Assembly (NCBI GenBank): GCA_900549865.1
Contig: URPU01000013.1
Coordinates: forward strand, 1-36,314
Length of the DNA: 36,314 bases
Source: an uncultured Eubacteriales bacterium
GTDB taxonomy: Bacteria > Bacillota > Clostridia > Oscillospirales > Oscillospiraceae
Direction of reading: 5' to 3'
Shown: positions 1 through 7,824 of the stretch, piece by piece
Position numbering within the stretch: position 1 is the first letter of the stretch
How the letters are laid out: each line of letters begins with the position of its first letter
Program-made: the position numbers and the translations under genes
Notes under the pieces: model-generated
The model's input: only the letters and a program-made list of their open reading frames with translations
Told to the model about the DNA's origin: nothing
The model's database searches: none

Positions 1-594
1 CGAAACGCCGCAGATGGAGAGCATCTCCTTCGACCAGCGCTTGTGCGCCACGTCGAGCAGCAGCATACCGGACGCGTCGGAATAGTCACAGGAGTGGACG
101 CCGGTGAGCTTGTAGTTTACATAATCCTTTGGAAGCATTATCTTCGTGATGCGCGAAAATGACTGCGGCTCATTGGCGCGAAGCCACAGAAGCTTGGGCG
201 CGGTGAAGCCGGCAAAGGCGATGTTCGCCGTATATTGCGAGAGCTTATCCCGGCCGACGGTGTTGTTGAGATAGTCCACCTCTTTATACGTCCTGCCGTC
301 GTTCCAGAGTATGGCCGGGCGGATGACTGCGTCATTTTCGTCCAGCACGACAAGGCCGTGCATCTGTCCGCCGGCACCTATGCCGGCGATCATGGACGCG
401 TCAAAGCCGGAGATAAGCTCCGGCACGCCGGATGTGACGGCGCGCCACCAGTCCGCGGGGTCCTGCTCGCTCCAGCCGGGGTGCGGGAAATGGAGGGGGT
501 ACTCCTTGGTGACGGTATTGAGCACCGCGCCCGCGCCGTCAACAAGGAGCAGCTTGCACGAGGATGTGCCGAGATCTATGCCGATATAGTACAT
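1..594 (-). CDS. xylB: Xylulokinase, N-terminal part (runs off window start)
   Basis: This is an FGGY-family sugar kinase that would phosphorylate D-xylulose with ATP in the cytoplasm, feeding the pentose phosphate pathway. Only the first 198 codons are in the window; the family is about 490-510 residues. Visible are the phosphate-binding DLGT at residues 7-10, a GGQMHG motif at 75-80 and the LWNDGRT motif near 96-102, all typical of XylB. The ATG at 592-594 is preceded by a GGAGG site. It is the last visible gene of a minus-strand operon behind a sugar ABC importer, with a 34-base gap to the permease gene. Other FGGY kinases (ribulo-, rhamnulo-) are possible, but QMHG and the importer context favour xylulose. 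Confidence 0.9.
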   Translation of the reverse strand, partial: MYYIGIDLGTSSCKLLLVDGAGAVLNTVTKEYPLHFPHPGWSEQDPADWWRAVTSGVPELISGFDASMIAGIGAGGQMHGLVVLDENDAVIRPAILWNDGRTYKEVDYLNNTVGRDKLSQYTANIAFAGFTAPKLLWLRANEPQSFSRITKIMLPKDYVNYKLTGVHSCDYSDASGMLLLDVAHKRWSKEMLSICGVS

Positions 595-628
595 AAGTTC
601 CTCCGTTCGGGGTGATGGGGGTGTGATA

Positions 629-1798
629 TCAGGTCTTTTCGCGCTTGGAGACGACGTCGAATATGACGGCGGCAAGCAACACGAGGCCCTTGACGACCTT
701 CTGATAGTTCGCGTCCACGCCCATGATGCTCATGCCGATGTTTATGACGCCCATGAGCACCGCGCCCACTATGACGCCGGGCACTGTGCCAGTGCCGCCG
801 TAGGCCGACGCGCCGCCGATGAAGCAGGAGCCGATGGCGTCCATCTCATAGTTCTGGCCGTAGGTCGGCTGGGCGGAGGTCATGCGGGCAATGGTGAGCA
901 TACCGACAAAGGCGGAGAGAAGCCCCATGTTGGTATATGCGAAGAAGTAGACCTTGTTGGTGTTGATGCCGGAGAGCTTTGTGGCAAGCTCATTGCCGCC
1001 GACGGCGTAGAGATGGCGGCCGATAGTCGTCTTGGAGGTAATATATGTATATATCCCTATGACGAGCGCCACCCAGATGAGCGCCATGGGCAGGCCCTTA
1101 TACTGGCTGAGCTTGACGGCGAAAAAGGCAATGACGAAGGAGATGATGACGGCCTTGAGGACGGTCTCAAGCATCGGCTCGACCGTATAGCCCTTTTTGA
1201 CGCGCCCTGCGCGCCCGGCAAACGTGCCCGCGAGGAACACGACGGCGGCAAGCCCGCCGATCACAAGGCAGAGGATATTTATCCCCTGTCCGCCGAAGAA
1301 GTCCGGCACGTAGCAGTTCGCGCCGCCGCCGAAAATGCGGACGAAGGCCTCATTCGTGACGGGAAGCGTCTTGCCCTGAAGCACGACGTTGGAAAGGCCG
1401 CGGAACACGAACATGCCCGCAAGCGTGGTTATGAACGGCGGCACATGCACGAAGGCTATCCAGAACGCCTGCCATGCGCCGATCGCAAGGCCGAGCAGCA
1501 GCATGAGGATGACGACGAGCCACATGTTCAACCCCTTGCTGAGCCAGACCGCGCCCAGCGCGCCGACAAAGCAAACAACGGAGCCGACGGAAAGGTCGAT
1601 ATTGCCGCCGGTGAGGATGCACAGCAGCATACCGGCTGCCAGCACGAAAACATAAGCGTTCTGGGAGATTATATTGGTGATATTCTGCGGCATGAGTATC
1701 TTGCCGTCTGTGCGCACGGCGAAGAACGCCAGCACGAGCAGCAGGATAAGCACCATCGTATACTTCTGGACAAAGTCCTTTATCTTGTTTTTACTCAT
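629..1798 (-). CDS. mmsB: Sugar ABC importer permease (MmsB/XylH type)
   Basis: This is the membrane subunit of a CUT2-type monosaccharide importer, 389 residues, close to XylH and GguB/MmsB length. The N-terminus is a short basic stretch followed by many hydrophobic segments. Near the C-terminal third is a Gly/Ala-rich stretch (GSCFIGGASAYGGTGTVPG) characteristic of the BPD_transp_2 family. Its ATG overlaps the stop of the upstream ATPase gene by eight bases, which implies translational coupling, and a GGAG site lies inside the end of that gene. With the ATPase and ChvE-like binding protein it forms one transporter, and xylB follows directly. Xylose is the likely cargo, but this family often carries several sugars. 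Confidence 0.9.
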   Translation of the reverse strand: MSKNKIKDFVQKYTMVLILLLVLAFFAVRTDGKILMPQNITNIISQNAYVFVLAAGMLLCILTGGNIDLSVGSVVCFVGALGAVWLSKGLNMWLVVILMLLLGLAIGAWQAFWIAFVHVPPFITTLAGMFVFRGLSNVVLQGKTLPVTNEAFVRIFGGGANCYVPDFFGGQGINILCLVIGGLAAVVFLAGTFAGRAGRVKKGYTVEPMLETVLKAVIISFVIAFFAVKLSQYKGLPMALIWVALVIGIYTYITSKTTIGRHLYAVGGNELATKLSGINTNKVYFFAYTNMGLLSAFVGMLTIARMTSAQPTYGQNYEMDAIGSCFIGGASAYGGTGTVPGVIVGAVLMGVINIGMSIMGVDANYQKVVKGLVLLAAVIFDVVSKREKT

Positions 1799-3350
1799 AT
1801 GCCATTTCTCCTTTACCTGTGCCGCTCGATCTGAGGATGCACGTCATAATTTTTTCCTGACTGGCTTCTTCTCTTGTAAATTCGCCGACCATGCGCCCTT
1901 CGTTGAGGACATATATCCGGTCGCTCATGCCGAGGATTTCGGGCAGCTCAGAGGAGATCATTATCACGGATTTCCCCTCCGCCGCCAGTTGATTGATGAT
2001 GCAGTATATTTCATATTTTGCACCCACGTCTATGCCGCGGGTGGGTTCGTCGAGAATAAGTATATCTGGCTCGGCAAACATCCACTTGGCAAGCAGCACC
2101 TTCTGCTGGTTGCCGCCGGAGAGGTTGCCGACCTTCTGCTCCACGCCGGTGCACTTAGTGCGCAGGCGGTTTTTATAATCGTCGGAAACGGCATACTCCT
2201 TATCGCGGTCGATAACGCCGCGCATGGAGATGGCCGGGAGATTGGCAAGCGTGGTGTTGACCGTGATGGGATTGGAAAGAATAAGGCCGTTGCCCTTTCT
2301 GTCCTCGGTGACATAGGCCAACTTGTGGTCTATGGCCTCCTTGACGGTGTTTATCTTCACTTCCTCGCCGTTTATGTACAGCTCCCCCTGAATGTTCGAG
2401 CCGTAGCTGCGGCCGAAAACACTCATGGCAAGCTCCGTGCGCCCCGCGCCCATCAGCCCGGAGATGCCGACGACCTCTCCGCGGCGGACGTTGAGCGAAA
2501 CATCGTCCACGACCTTTTTCTCGGTATATTTAGGGTGATAGACCGTCCAGTGTTTTATCTCCATGGACACGCCGCCTATCTTCACGCCCTCGCGCTTCGG
2601 GAAGCGGTCAGACAGCTCACGCCCGACCATGCCCTTTATTATCCTGTCCTCGGTTATATCGTCCACGCCCTTGACGAGCGTTTCAATGGTCTTGCCGTCG
2701 CGGATGACCGTGATATCGTCCGCCACATACGACACCTCATTGAGCTTATGGGAGATGATGATGGACGTGAGGCCGTTTTCCTTGAATCTTATCAGCAGAT
2801 CCAGCAGCGCGCGGGAATCGGATTCGTTGAGGGAGGACGTCGGCTCATCCAGAATGAGGAGCTTTGCGTCCTTTGAAAGCGCCTTGGCTATCTCGACAAG
2901 CTGCTGCTTGCCGACGCCGAGGTCTTTTACGAGCGTTCTGGGCGACTCATTAAGGCCGACCTCTTTGAGATACTTCTCCGCCTCGGCATAGGTCTCGCCC
3001 CAGTCTATTGCATAGGGGCGGCCACGCTCGTTGCCGAGGAACATGTTTTCGCCGATGGACATATACGGAACGAGGGCAAGCTCCTGATGGATGATGACTA
3101 TGCCCATGTTCTCGCTGTCCTTTATTTTGTTAAAGCGGCACTCCTGCCCGTTATACAGGATATCCCCGGTATAGCTGCCGTAGGGATACAACCCGCTGAG
3201 GACGTTCATCAGCGTGGATTTTCCGGCGCCGTTTTCGCCGACAAGGGCATGGATGCTGCCCCTGCGAACCTCCAGATTCACATCATCCAGAGCTTTTACG
3301 CCGGGAAACTCCTTGGTGATGTTTCTCATTTCCAATAATATATCTGACAA
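1791..3350 (-). CDS. mmsA: Sugar ABC importer ATP-binding protein, tandem domains (MmsA/XylG type)
   Basis: This is the energy-coupling subunit of the monosaccharide importer, with two ABC domains in one chain of about 519 residues. The first domain has Walker A GENGAGKST at residues 38-46 and Walker B LLILDEPTSSLN. The second has a degenerate Walker A (GLMGAGRTE), signature NLSGGNQQK and ILILDEPTRGID; this asymmetry is normal for XylG/RbsA/MmsA proteins. The phrase YGSYTGDI after the first Walker A resembles GguA/MmsA more than RbsA. I chose the TTG at 3348-3350 because GGAGG sits seven bases upstream. An in-frame ATG at 3366-3368 would add six residues but has no ribosome site. The gene is preceded by a stem-loop that follows chvE. 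Confidence 0.92.
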   Translation of the reverse strand: MSDILLEMRNITKEFPGVKALDDVNLEVRRGSIHALVGENGAGKSTLMNVLSGLYPYGSYTGDILYNGQECRFNKIKDSENMGIVIIHQELALVPYMSIGENMFLGNERGRPYAIDWGETYAEAEKYLKEVGLNESPRTLVKDLGVGKQQLVEIAKALSKDAKLLILDEPTSSLNESDSRALLDLLIRFKENGLTSIIISHKLNEVSYVADDITVIRDGKTIETLVKGVDDITEDRIIKGMVGRELSDRFPKREGVKIGGVSMEIKHWTVYHPKYTEKKVVDDVSLNVRRGEVVGISGLMGAGRTELAMSVFGRSYGSNIQGELYINGEEVKINTVKEAIDHKLAYVTEDRKGNGLILSNPITVNTTLANLPAISMRGVIDRDKEYAVSDDYKNRLRTKCTGVEQKVGNLSGGNQQKVLLAKWMFAEPDILILDEPTRGIDVGAKYEIYCIINQLAAEGKSVIMISSELPEILGMSDRIYVLNEGRMVGEFTREEASQEKIMTCILRSSGTGKGEMAYE

Positions 3351-3385
3351 GTTACCGCCTCCGCACATGTGTTTTTTGGGCTTTT

Positions 3386-3413
3386 GGGCAAGGCGGGTAT
3401 CGCCGCCTTGCCC
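3386..3413 (-). other. Intra-operon stem-loop between chvE and mmsA
   Basis: An 11-bp perfect stem (GGGCAAGGCGG paired with CCGCCTTGCCC) with a 6-nt loop lies in the 89-base gap after the binding-protein gene. In the transcribed minus strand it is followed by an A-rich stretch, not a T run. It therefore looks less like a full terminator than like a 3' mRNA stabiliser that keeps binding-protein mRNA more abundant than downstream messages, as known for other importers. The function is inferred. Confidence 0.6.
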
Positions 3414-3439
3414 AATTTCAGCTTAAGTCAATTTCCGTA

Positions 3440-4585
3440 TCAGCCGGCGATCTGGTCGGCAGTGTAGTAGCCGGAGTCGATCAGCAGGCTCTGCACCATG
3501 TCGGGCGTGCAGGCCACGGGCTCACAGAGGTAGCTGGGGATGATGCCGGTGCCGTTATCGTAGGTCTCGGTGTCGTTTATGGTAGGCTCAGTCCCCTTCA
3601 TGAGGGCATCGACCATGCCGACAACGTTTTCAGCAAGAGTGCGGGTGTCCTTGAACACGGACATGGACTGGAGGCCCTTGTTCATGTTGATGACGTTGGG
3701 AACGTCGCAGTCCTGACCGGTGATGACGGGGTAATTGCCGGTGTAGGAGGAGGCAAGCGCGTTCTCCACGCCGAGAGCGGTGGAGTCGTTGGAAGCGAGG
3801 ACGGCGTCAAGCTGGGTGCCGTCGGCATAGTTGGAGGCGAGGATGCTTTCAAAGCGGCTCTGCGCGGCGTCGGTCGCCCAGTTGGCGGTAGCGACGACGG
3901 TCTTTTCAGTCTGGCCGGAGGGGCAGACGAGCGTGCCCGCGTCGAGATAGGGCTGAAGGATGCTCATAGCGCCGTCAAAGAAGAAGTTGATGTTGTTGTC
4001 GCCGGGGTCGCCGGTGATGAACTCGATGTTGAAGGTCTTGTCGCCCGCGTTGTCAAGGTCGAGCGCGTCGCGGATGAACTCGCCCTGCTTCACGCCGACG
4101 AGCCAGTTGTCGAAGGTGGCGTAGTAGCTGACAGCGTCGGAGTTCATGATGAGGCGGTCATATGCGATGACGGGGATGCCGGCTTCCTTGGCCTGCGCAA
4201 GCACAGTGCCGAGGGAGTCGCCGTCGATGGAGGCGATGACCAGCACCTGGCAGCCGTTTGCGATCATGTTCTCGATCTGGGAGACCTGAGTCTGTATGTC
4301 GTTCGCGCCGTACTGAAGATCGACCTCATATCCGGCGGCCTCAAGCTGGGCCTTCATGTTTTCGCCGTCCTGGTTCCAGCGCTGGAGATCCTTTGTGGGC
4401 ATCGCAACGCCGACGAGGTTGGACTTCTCCGCCGCGGGCGCGGCAGCATCCGCCGGGGCGGCATCCTGTGCAGGGGCGGCATCCTGTGCAGGGGCAGCGT
4501 CCTGTGCGGGGGCGGCCTGCTGTCCGCAGGCGCACAGCGCGAAGACCATCACAAGCGCCAGAATAAGTGCAAGATACTTTTTCAT
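3440..4585 (-). CDS. chvE: Sugar-binding lipoprotein of ABC importer (ChvE/XylF type)
   Basis: This is the extracellular solute-binding lipoprotein that captures the sugar for the MmsAB channel. It has 381 residues: a signal peptide with a lipobox ending at Cys20 (LCAC), an Ala-Pro-Gln-Asp repeat linker at about residues 23-52, then a periplasmic-binding-protein type I fold. Fold hallmarks include the early phrase VGVAMPTKDLQRW, AYDRLIMNSDAV and the late VITGQDCDVPNV. YDRLI and GQD are conserved in ChvE/XylF binding pockets. The ATG follows a GGAG site. It is the first gene of the operon, transcribed from a promoter in the spacer shared with the ROK gene. A glucose/galactose/arabinose specificity cannot be excluded. 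Confidence 0.92.
   Translation of the reverse strand: MKKYLALILALVMVFALCACGQQAAPAQDAAPAQDAAPAQDAAPADAAAPAAEKSNLVGVAMPTKDLQRWNQDGENMKAQLEAAGYEVDLQYGANDIQTQVSQIENMIANGCQVLVIASIDGDSLGTVLAQAKEAGIPVIAYDRLIMNSDAVSYYATFDNWLVGVKQGEFIRDALDLDNAGDKTFNIEFITGDPGDNNINFFFDGAMSILQPYLDAGTLVCPSGQTEKTVVATANWATDAAQSRFESILASNYADGTQLDAVLASNDSTALGVENALASSYTGNYPVITGQDCDVPNVINMNKGLQSMSVFKDTRTLAENVVGMVDALMKGTEPTINDTETYDNGTGIIPSYLCEPVACTPDMVQSLLIDSGYYTADQIAG
4458..4511 (-). repeat. 18-bp tandem repeat coding for the lipoprotein linker
   Basis: Three units of 18 bases (4458-4475, 4476-4493, 4494-4511) encode a repeated six-residue AAPAQD linker in the ChvE-like lipoprotein. The first two units are identical and the third differs by a few bases; a more diverged unit precedes them at 4440-4457. 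The array keeps frame, so slippage would alter tether length without breaking the gene. Confidence 0.8.
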
Positions 4586-4656
4586 TTGGCATTCTCCTTT
4601 TAACTTTTACCCGTTTCGGGTCACATATTTCAATGCTTCCGCATTGCTGATCTGAT

Positions 4657-4683
4657 TTTATAATGTTATTTTATAAAAGTCAA
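4657..4683 (-). promoter_or_regulatory. Promoter of the chvE-mmsAB-xylB operon
   Basis: Reading the minus strand, TTGACT (4678-4683) is followed after 15 bases by TATAAA (4657-4662). The spacer carries a near-palindrome, ACTTTTATAAAATA (4667-4680), that matches the perfect palindrome in the ROK promoter, so a repressor bound here would block RNA polymerase. The 15-base spacing is slightly short. Confidence 0.6.
4667..4680. promoter_or_regulatory. Candidate ROK/XylR operator O1
   Basis: The minus-strand sequence ACTTTTATAAAATA is a near-palindrome sharing both AAAA/TTTT arms with the perfect 14-bp palindrome at 4793-4806. Both copies sit immediately after TTGACT in opposite promoters, so position relative to the promoter is conserved as well as sequence. 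Binding by the adjacent ROK protein is inferred. Confidence 0.5.
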
Positions 4684-4789
4684 TTACAATTCTTTTTCTG
4701 GAAACACTTTCGTAAAATCTGTAAAAATCTTTGCTTCCTGTTTTAGTCAAAACGTCAGTAATAATCCGGCTTAGAGAAAACTTTTTACA

Positions 4790-4817
4790 TTGACTTTTGC
4801 AAAAGTTTTGGTAGAAT
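4790..4817 (+). promoter_or_regulatory. Promoter of the ROK regulator gene
   Basis: TTGACT (4790-4795), a 16-base spacer and TAGAAT (4812-4817) form a good housekeeping promoter 31 bases upstream of the ROK start codon. A 14-bp palindrome overlaps the -35 box and spacer, which points to autoregulation. Confidence 0.7.
4793..4806. promoter_or_regulatory. Candidate ROK/XylR operator O2
   Basis: ACTTTTGCAAAAGT is a perfect 14-bp palindrome lying between the -35 and -10 boxes of the ROK promoter. It resembles the near-palindrome in the divergent operon promoter (4667-4680), with only the central dinucleotide and the outer arm differing. The ROK protein encoded next door is the obvious candidate binder. 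Confidence 0.55.
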
Positions 4818-4848
4818 ATTTTCAGATATAAACAGGAAGGGATAAACC

Positions 4849-5991
4849 ATGACCGAGAAGCCAGTGCTTGAAGAGACATTGACGGAGCGCCGCAGGCGCA
4901 CGAGAAGCAGCATATACCACTATCTTTATTCCGCCGAGGCCCCCTGCGCCAAGCAGAAGATCGCCGCAGACCTCAATCTCAGTCTGCCGACGGTGTATCA
5001 GAATCTGACGGAGCTTGCGGAGGCCGGGCTTATAGACTACGCCGGGGCGCAGCCGTCCTCCGGCGGGCGGCCGGCGATGAACCTTGCCGTGGTGGCGGGG
5101 GCGCGCGTATCTGTGGGCGTGTCCATTACGGAGCACCGCCTGCGCTTCATACTGACGGATCTGAAGCTCAACGAGCTGGGGTACAAGGATGTGCGCCACG
5201 GGAAGAACCTGACGGACGGCGATTACAGCGAATTTCTGGCGGCAGAGCTGGAGTGCTTTCTGGACGAGCAGGGTGTTGACAGGGCAAGGCTCCTCGGCGT
5301 GGGGCTGACAGTTCCGGCCGTGGTGTCGCTGGACACGGGCACGATGGTTTTCGCGCCGACGCTGAATCTCTACAACATTCCGTTTGAGCGGCTGCTGCAC
5401 GCCATCCCGTATGCCACGCACCCCGAAAACGACGGGACGAGCGGCGGCTTTGCCGAGTGGTTCAGCTCACCGGGGGAGCGCAACCTCGCCTATCTCTCGA
5501 TCGAGGACGGCGTCGGCGGGGCCGTGCTTGTAAACGGTGCGCAGTTCATCGGCAACAACAACCGCAGCGGCGAGTTCGGGCACATGTGCGTGCATCCGGG
5601 CGGGCTGAAATGCGTGTGCGGACGGCGCGGCTGTCTGGAGGCGTACTGCACGGCCACGCGGCTGAGCGACCAGCTTGGTATAACGCTGCGCGACTTCTTT
5701 GCGGGCGTCGAGGAGGGCCGCGCGGAGTACAAGCGGCTGCTGGACGATTATCTTGAGCATCTGGCGATCGGCGCGCACAACATCCGGCAGGCGCTGGACT
5801 GCGACGTCGTGATTGGCGGGTTCATGGCAAAGTTTTTGGAGCCGTATCTGCCCGCGCTGAGGGATATGCTGACGGAGCTTGACCCCTTCGACACGGACGG
5901 AGGCTATCTGCATCTGAGCCGCTATCCGCGGCACGCGGCGCTGATGGGCGCGGCCTGCTACTACGTGAAGAAGTTTCTGGACAGCATATAA
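4849..5991 (+). CDS. xylR: ROK-family transcriptional repressor (XylR-like)
   Basis: This is a sugar-responsive repressor of 380 residues, the usual size for NagC/XylR-type ROK proteins. A winged helix-turn-helix occupies about residues 20-75 (LSLPTVYQNLTELAEAGLI plus a GGRP wing). It is followed by a ROK kinase-like fold with the zinc-binding cluster CVCGRRGCLEAY near 254-265 and a GEFGH histidine just before it. No separate kinase gene accompanies it, so it is read as a regulator. AGGAAGG sits eight bases before the ATG. It diverges from the sugar-import operon, and matching palindromes lie in both promoters, so it probably represses both until xylose or a related sugar binds. XylR is assigned from context. 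Confidence 0.88.
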   Translation: MTEKPVLEETLTERRRRTRSSIYHYLYSAEAPCAKQKIAADLNLSLPTVYQNLTELAEAGLIDYAGAQPSSGGRPAMNLAVVAGARVSVGVSITEHRLRFILTDLKLNELGYKDVRHGKNLTDGDYSEFLAAELECFLDEQGVDRARLLGVGLTVPAVVSLDTGTMVFAPTLNLYNIPFERLLHAIPYATHPENDGTSGGFAEWFSSPGERNLAYLSIEDGVGGAVLVNGAQFIGNNNRSGEFGHMCVHPGGLKCVCGRRGCLEAYCTATRLSDQLGITLRDFFAGVEEGRAEYKRLLDDYLEHLAIGAHNIRQALDCDVVIGGFMAKFLEPYLPALRDMLTELDPFDTDGGYLHLSRYPRHAALMGAACYYVKKFLDSI

Positions 5992-6010
5992 GACTATAAC
6001 CGTGTATATA

Positions 6011-6042
6011 GTGACACCGCATGAACAGATCATGCGGTGTCG
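6011..6042. repeat. Left 32-bp direct copy of a terminator hairpin
   Basis: This copy is identical to 6248-6279. It holds a 12-bp stem (GACACCGCATGA with TCATGCGGTGTC) and a 5-nt loop, but is followed by CTGAG instead of a T run. The two copies bracket a 205-bp hairpin-rich element, as an insertion-generated duplication would. Confidence 0.8.
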
Positions 6043-6247
6043 CTGAGACTGTCGAAAAAGTGGCCTCGCCACTTTTTCGAGAAAGCTTCGCTGCGTTCTG
6101 CGCCTCTGTTGTCCGCTGATAGCGGACAATTCGACGCTCACTCCGCGTAAAGTGTTTTCTGCCACGCACATGTCGCGGCAGAAAACGGATAATATTGATT
6201 TCGCGTCTGCGGACGCGAAACTCTGCGAGGCTTTTTTGACAAGCTGA
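6043..6247. mobile_element. Miniature palindromic element (MITE-like), 205 bp
   Basis: The ends form imperfect terminal inverted repeats: CTGAGACTGTCGAAAAAG at 6043-6060 matches the reverse complement of 6231-6248 at 14 of 18 positions by eye. Inside are four strong hairpins: 6053-6079 (12-bp stem), 6110-6128 (8-bp), 6154-6186 (10-bp) and 6199-6220 (9-bp). No convincing coding frame is present. It is flanked by 32-bp direct repeats that are copies of the local terminator hairpin. Non-autonomous insertion by a transposase encoded elsewhere is the likely explanation. No family name can be given without a search. Confidence 0.6.
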
Positions 6248-6249
6248 GT

Positions 6250-6286
6250 GACACCGCATGAACAGATCATGCGGTGTCGTTTTTTT
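6250..6286 (+). terminator. Intrinsic terminator of the ROK gene
   Basis: A 12-bp stem (GACACCGCATGA / TCATGCGGTGTC) with loop ACAGA is followed by a seven-T run on the plus strand. It probably ended ROK transcription before the miniature element separated it from the gene. The stem lies within the right-hand direct repeat, 6248-6279. Confidence 0.85.
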
Positions 6287-6304
6287 ATTGATATATAACG
6301 TTTA

Positions 6305-7618
6305 TCAGTACTGGGTCTTTGCGCGCTCGATATCGAGCTGACCGGAGAGCTGGCAGGTTGGGATGATGCTGTTCTCGTCGGCAATGAGCGTATTTGAGAC
6401 GTATTTGAAGCCGCCGGAGCCATCCTCACGCACGGTGACCTCATGCGAAAAGGCCCTGTCCGTGCCGTACCACTCGTTGCGCGCGTCCACGCGCATGGTG
6501 AGCGTGCCGTCGCTGTTATACCAGTAATCCGTGACCTCCGGCTCCGCCGTGTGGGGCACGACGTTGTACGAGTCCTCTGAATACGGCAGGAAGAAATAAC
6601 CGCCGAGGCGGGAGCTGTAGTCCGAGATATTCTTGAGCACGCCGGAGTCGATATTGAAATAGTACTGCACGACGTTTTCAAAGGAATCCGTCGGCACAAG
6701 GCACAGCCGCGTGCCGCTGACGGCGTTGAAGTAGCTGCGCGCGTTGGCGGCGGAGAGGCTTGCCGTGCCGTGATACATGCCGAAAAGATAGGCGTAGAGG
6801 CTGTTGAAGTCGATAACGCCGAGGTTGGCCTCCGTCCACGTCGTGGTGAAGAGGTTGTTTTCAAAATAGCCTATCGGCTCGATATACTTCGCGCTGAGTG
6901 CGCGCTTCGTGCTGTCATACGGCAGGACGCGCACGAAAACATACGCGTTGGTGTTTGAGCGCTGGTTGTCGTCAAAGCTCTCGGTGTCGCGGTTATAGAT
7001 GAGCCAGCCCTTGTCCGTGTACGACACACTGCCGATGACATAGCGCCCCTCTGTGAGGATGGAAGGGTTACACTCCTTATCCCACACGGCAGACATGGCG
7101 ATGAGATACCACATGCCGCTGCTGCGGCCGAGGTGGTACACGCTTATCTGCCCGTCGCTGTAGACCATGTAGTAGGACACGCTGGTGTCCTCCGCCGTGC
7201 CGATGGTGCTGCCGAAGAAAACTATCGGGTCGGGGCACTGCATGTCCATCGTGCCGAGATAGTCAACGGCGCTGTAGCCCATCTGCCCGATGCGCACGAC
7301 CATGGCCTGCACCGTGGCGTCACTGAGGACGACGTTTATCGCCGTGCCCTTGTCTGCCTGCTCGTATATATCCCGGCAGCCCTCCGCGACCGCAAGGAGC
7401 TGCTCGCGCACCTCCTTCGCCTCGCGCTTATTGGCGTCGTCAATGCTGTTGTATTTATCCGATATCTTCGGCGTCGAGGGCACCGAGGACGGCTGTATAT
7501 CCGGGACGGAGTAGTCCGGCGTGTCGGCGGCCTGCTCTCCCCCGCCCTTTTTGCCGCAGGCGCACAGAAGCGTCGCCGCGGCGAGCAGAAGGCATAAAAG
7601 AACCCTGCTTTTTTTCAT
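6305..7618 (-). CDS. Lipoprotein of unknown function, 437 aa
   Basis: I do not recognise the family. The protein begins with a lipoprotein signal peptide (lipobox LLCAC, Cys21), then an acidic, Pro/Ser-rich linker (about 22-55), then a globular extracellular domain. Aromatic motifs such as GKWY-like and YMVYSDGQISVYHLG, and a C-terminal sheet-rich part, are seen. No catalytic motif stands out. Of two in-frame ATGs I chose the second (7616-7618) because GGAGG is six bases upstream; the first would abut the ribosome site. It is a single gene with its own promoter (7706-7734) and faces the ROK terminator region. It is likely an envelope-attached substrate-binding or surface-integrity protein, but that is a guess. 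Confidence 0.75.
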   Translation of the reverse strand: MKKSRVLLCLLLAAATLLCACGKKGGGEQAADTPDYSVPDIQPSSVPSTPKISDKYNSIDDANKREAKEVREQLLAVAEGCRDIYEQADKGTAINVVLSDATVQAMVVRIGQMGYSAVDYLGTMDMQCPDPIVFFGSTIGTAEDTSVSYYMVYSDGQISVYHLGRSSGMWYLIAMSAVWDKECNPSILTEGRYVIGSVSYTDKGWLIYNRDTESFDDNQRSNTNAYVFVRVLPYDSTKRALSAKYIEPIGYFENNLFTTTWTEANLGVIDFNSLYAYLFGMYHGTASLSAANARSYFNAVSGTRLCLVPTDSFENVVQYYFNIDSGVLKNISDYSSRLGGYFFLPYSEDSYNVVPHTAEPEVTDYWYNSDGTLTMRVDARNEWYGTDRAFSHEVTVREDGSGGFKYVSNTLIADENSIIPTCQLSGQLDIERAKTQY

Positions 7619-7705
7619 TATCATCCTCCATGCGGCATGGCCGCAGTTGTAAGCGTCAAGGTTGCTGCACTATACGGAACGCCGCGCTGCGCGGAGTTCA
7701 GGATG

Positions 7706-7734
7706 ATTATAATACATTCCGCGCCCAAACGCAA
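7706..7734 (-). promoter_or_regulatory. Promoter of the 437-aa lipoprotein gene
   Basis: On the minus strand TTGCGT (7729-7734), a 17-base spacer and a perfect TATAAT (7706-7711) are found about 90 bases before the start codon. Confidence 0.65.
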
Positions 7735-7760
7735 CCACCGCAGCGCGAGAGGGGAAGGTC

Positions 7761-7797
7761 AAGCCCGGATACGTCGGTAAAGGACGCATCCGGGCTT
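7761..7797 (-). terminator. Stem-loop after the sulfatase/kinase operon
   Basis: AAGCCCGGAT (7761-7770) pairs with ATCCGGGCTT (7788-7797), with an inner GTC/GAC pairing in the loop. It lies 27 bases past the stop codon of the kinase gene, the last gene of the minus-strand operon. The following T content is low, so the terminator is likely but weak or factor-assisted. Confidence 0.55.
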
Positions 7798-7824
7798 CGG
7801 GAGTTTATTGGGATCTTTTGCGCG

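Noticed and set aside
623..1834. Long plus-strand open frame (about 400 codons) opposite the permease gene
   Set aside because: It is the antisense shadow of mmsB: no ribosome site, His/Asp/Glu-rich composition from GC-rich codons read backwards, and no domain.
4699..4712. CcpA (cre) site between the divergent sugar promoters, TGGAAACACTTTCG
   Set aside because: It lacks the central CG and differs at further consensus positions, so catabolite control at this site is not supported.
5467..6864. Minus-strand open frame crossing the ROK gene, the miniature element and part of the lipoprotein gene
   Set aside because: It spans unrelated features, has no ribosome site, and overlaps the well-supported ROK and lipoprotein frames.
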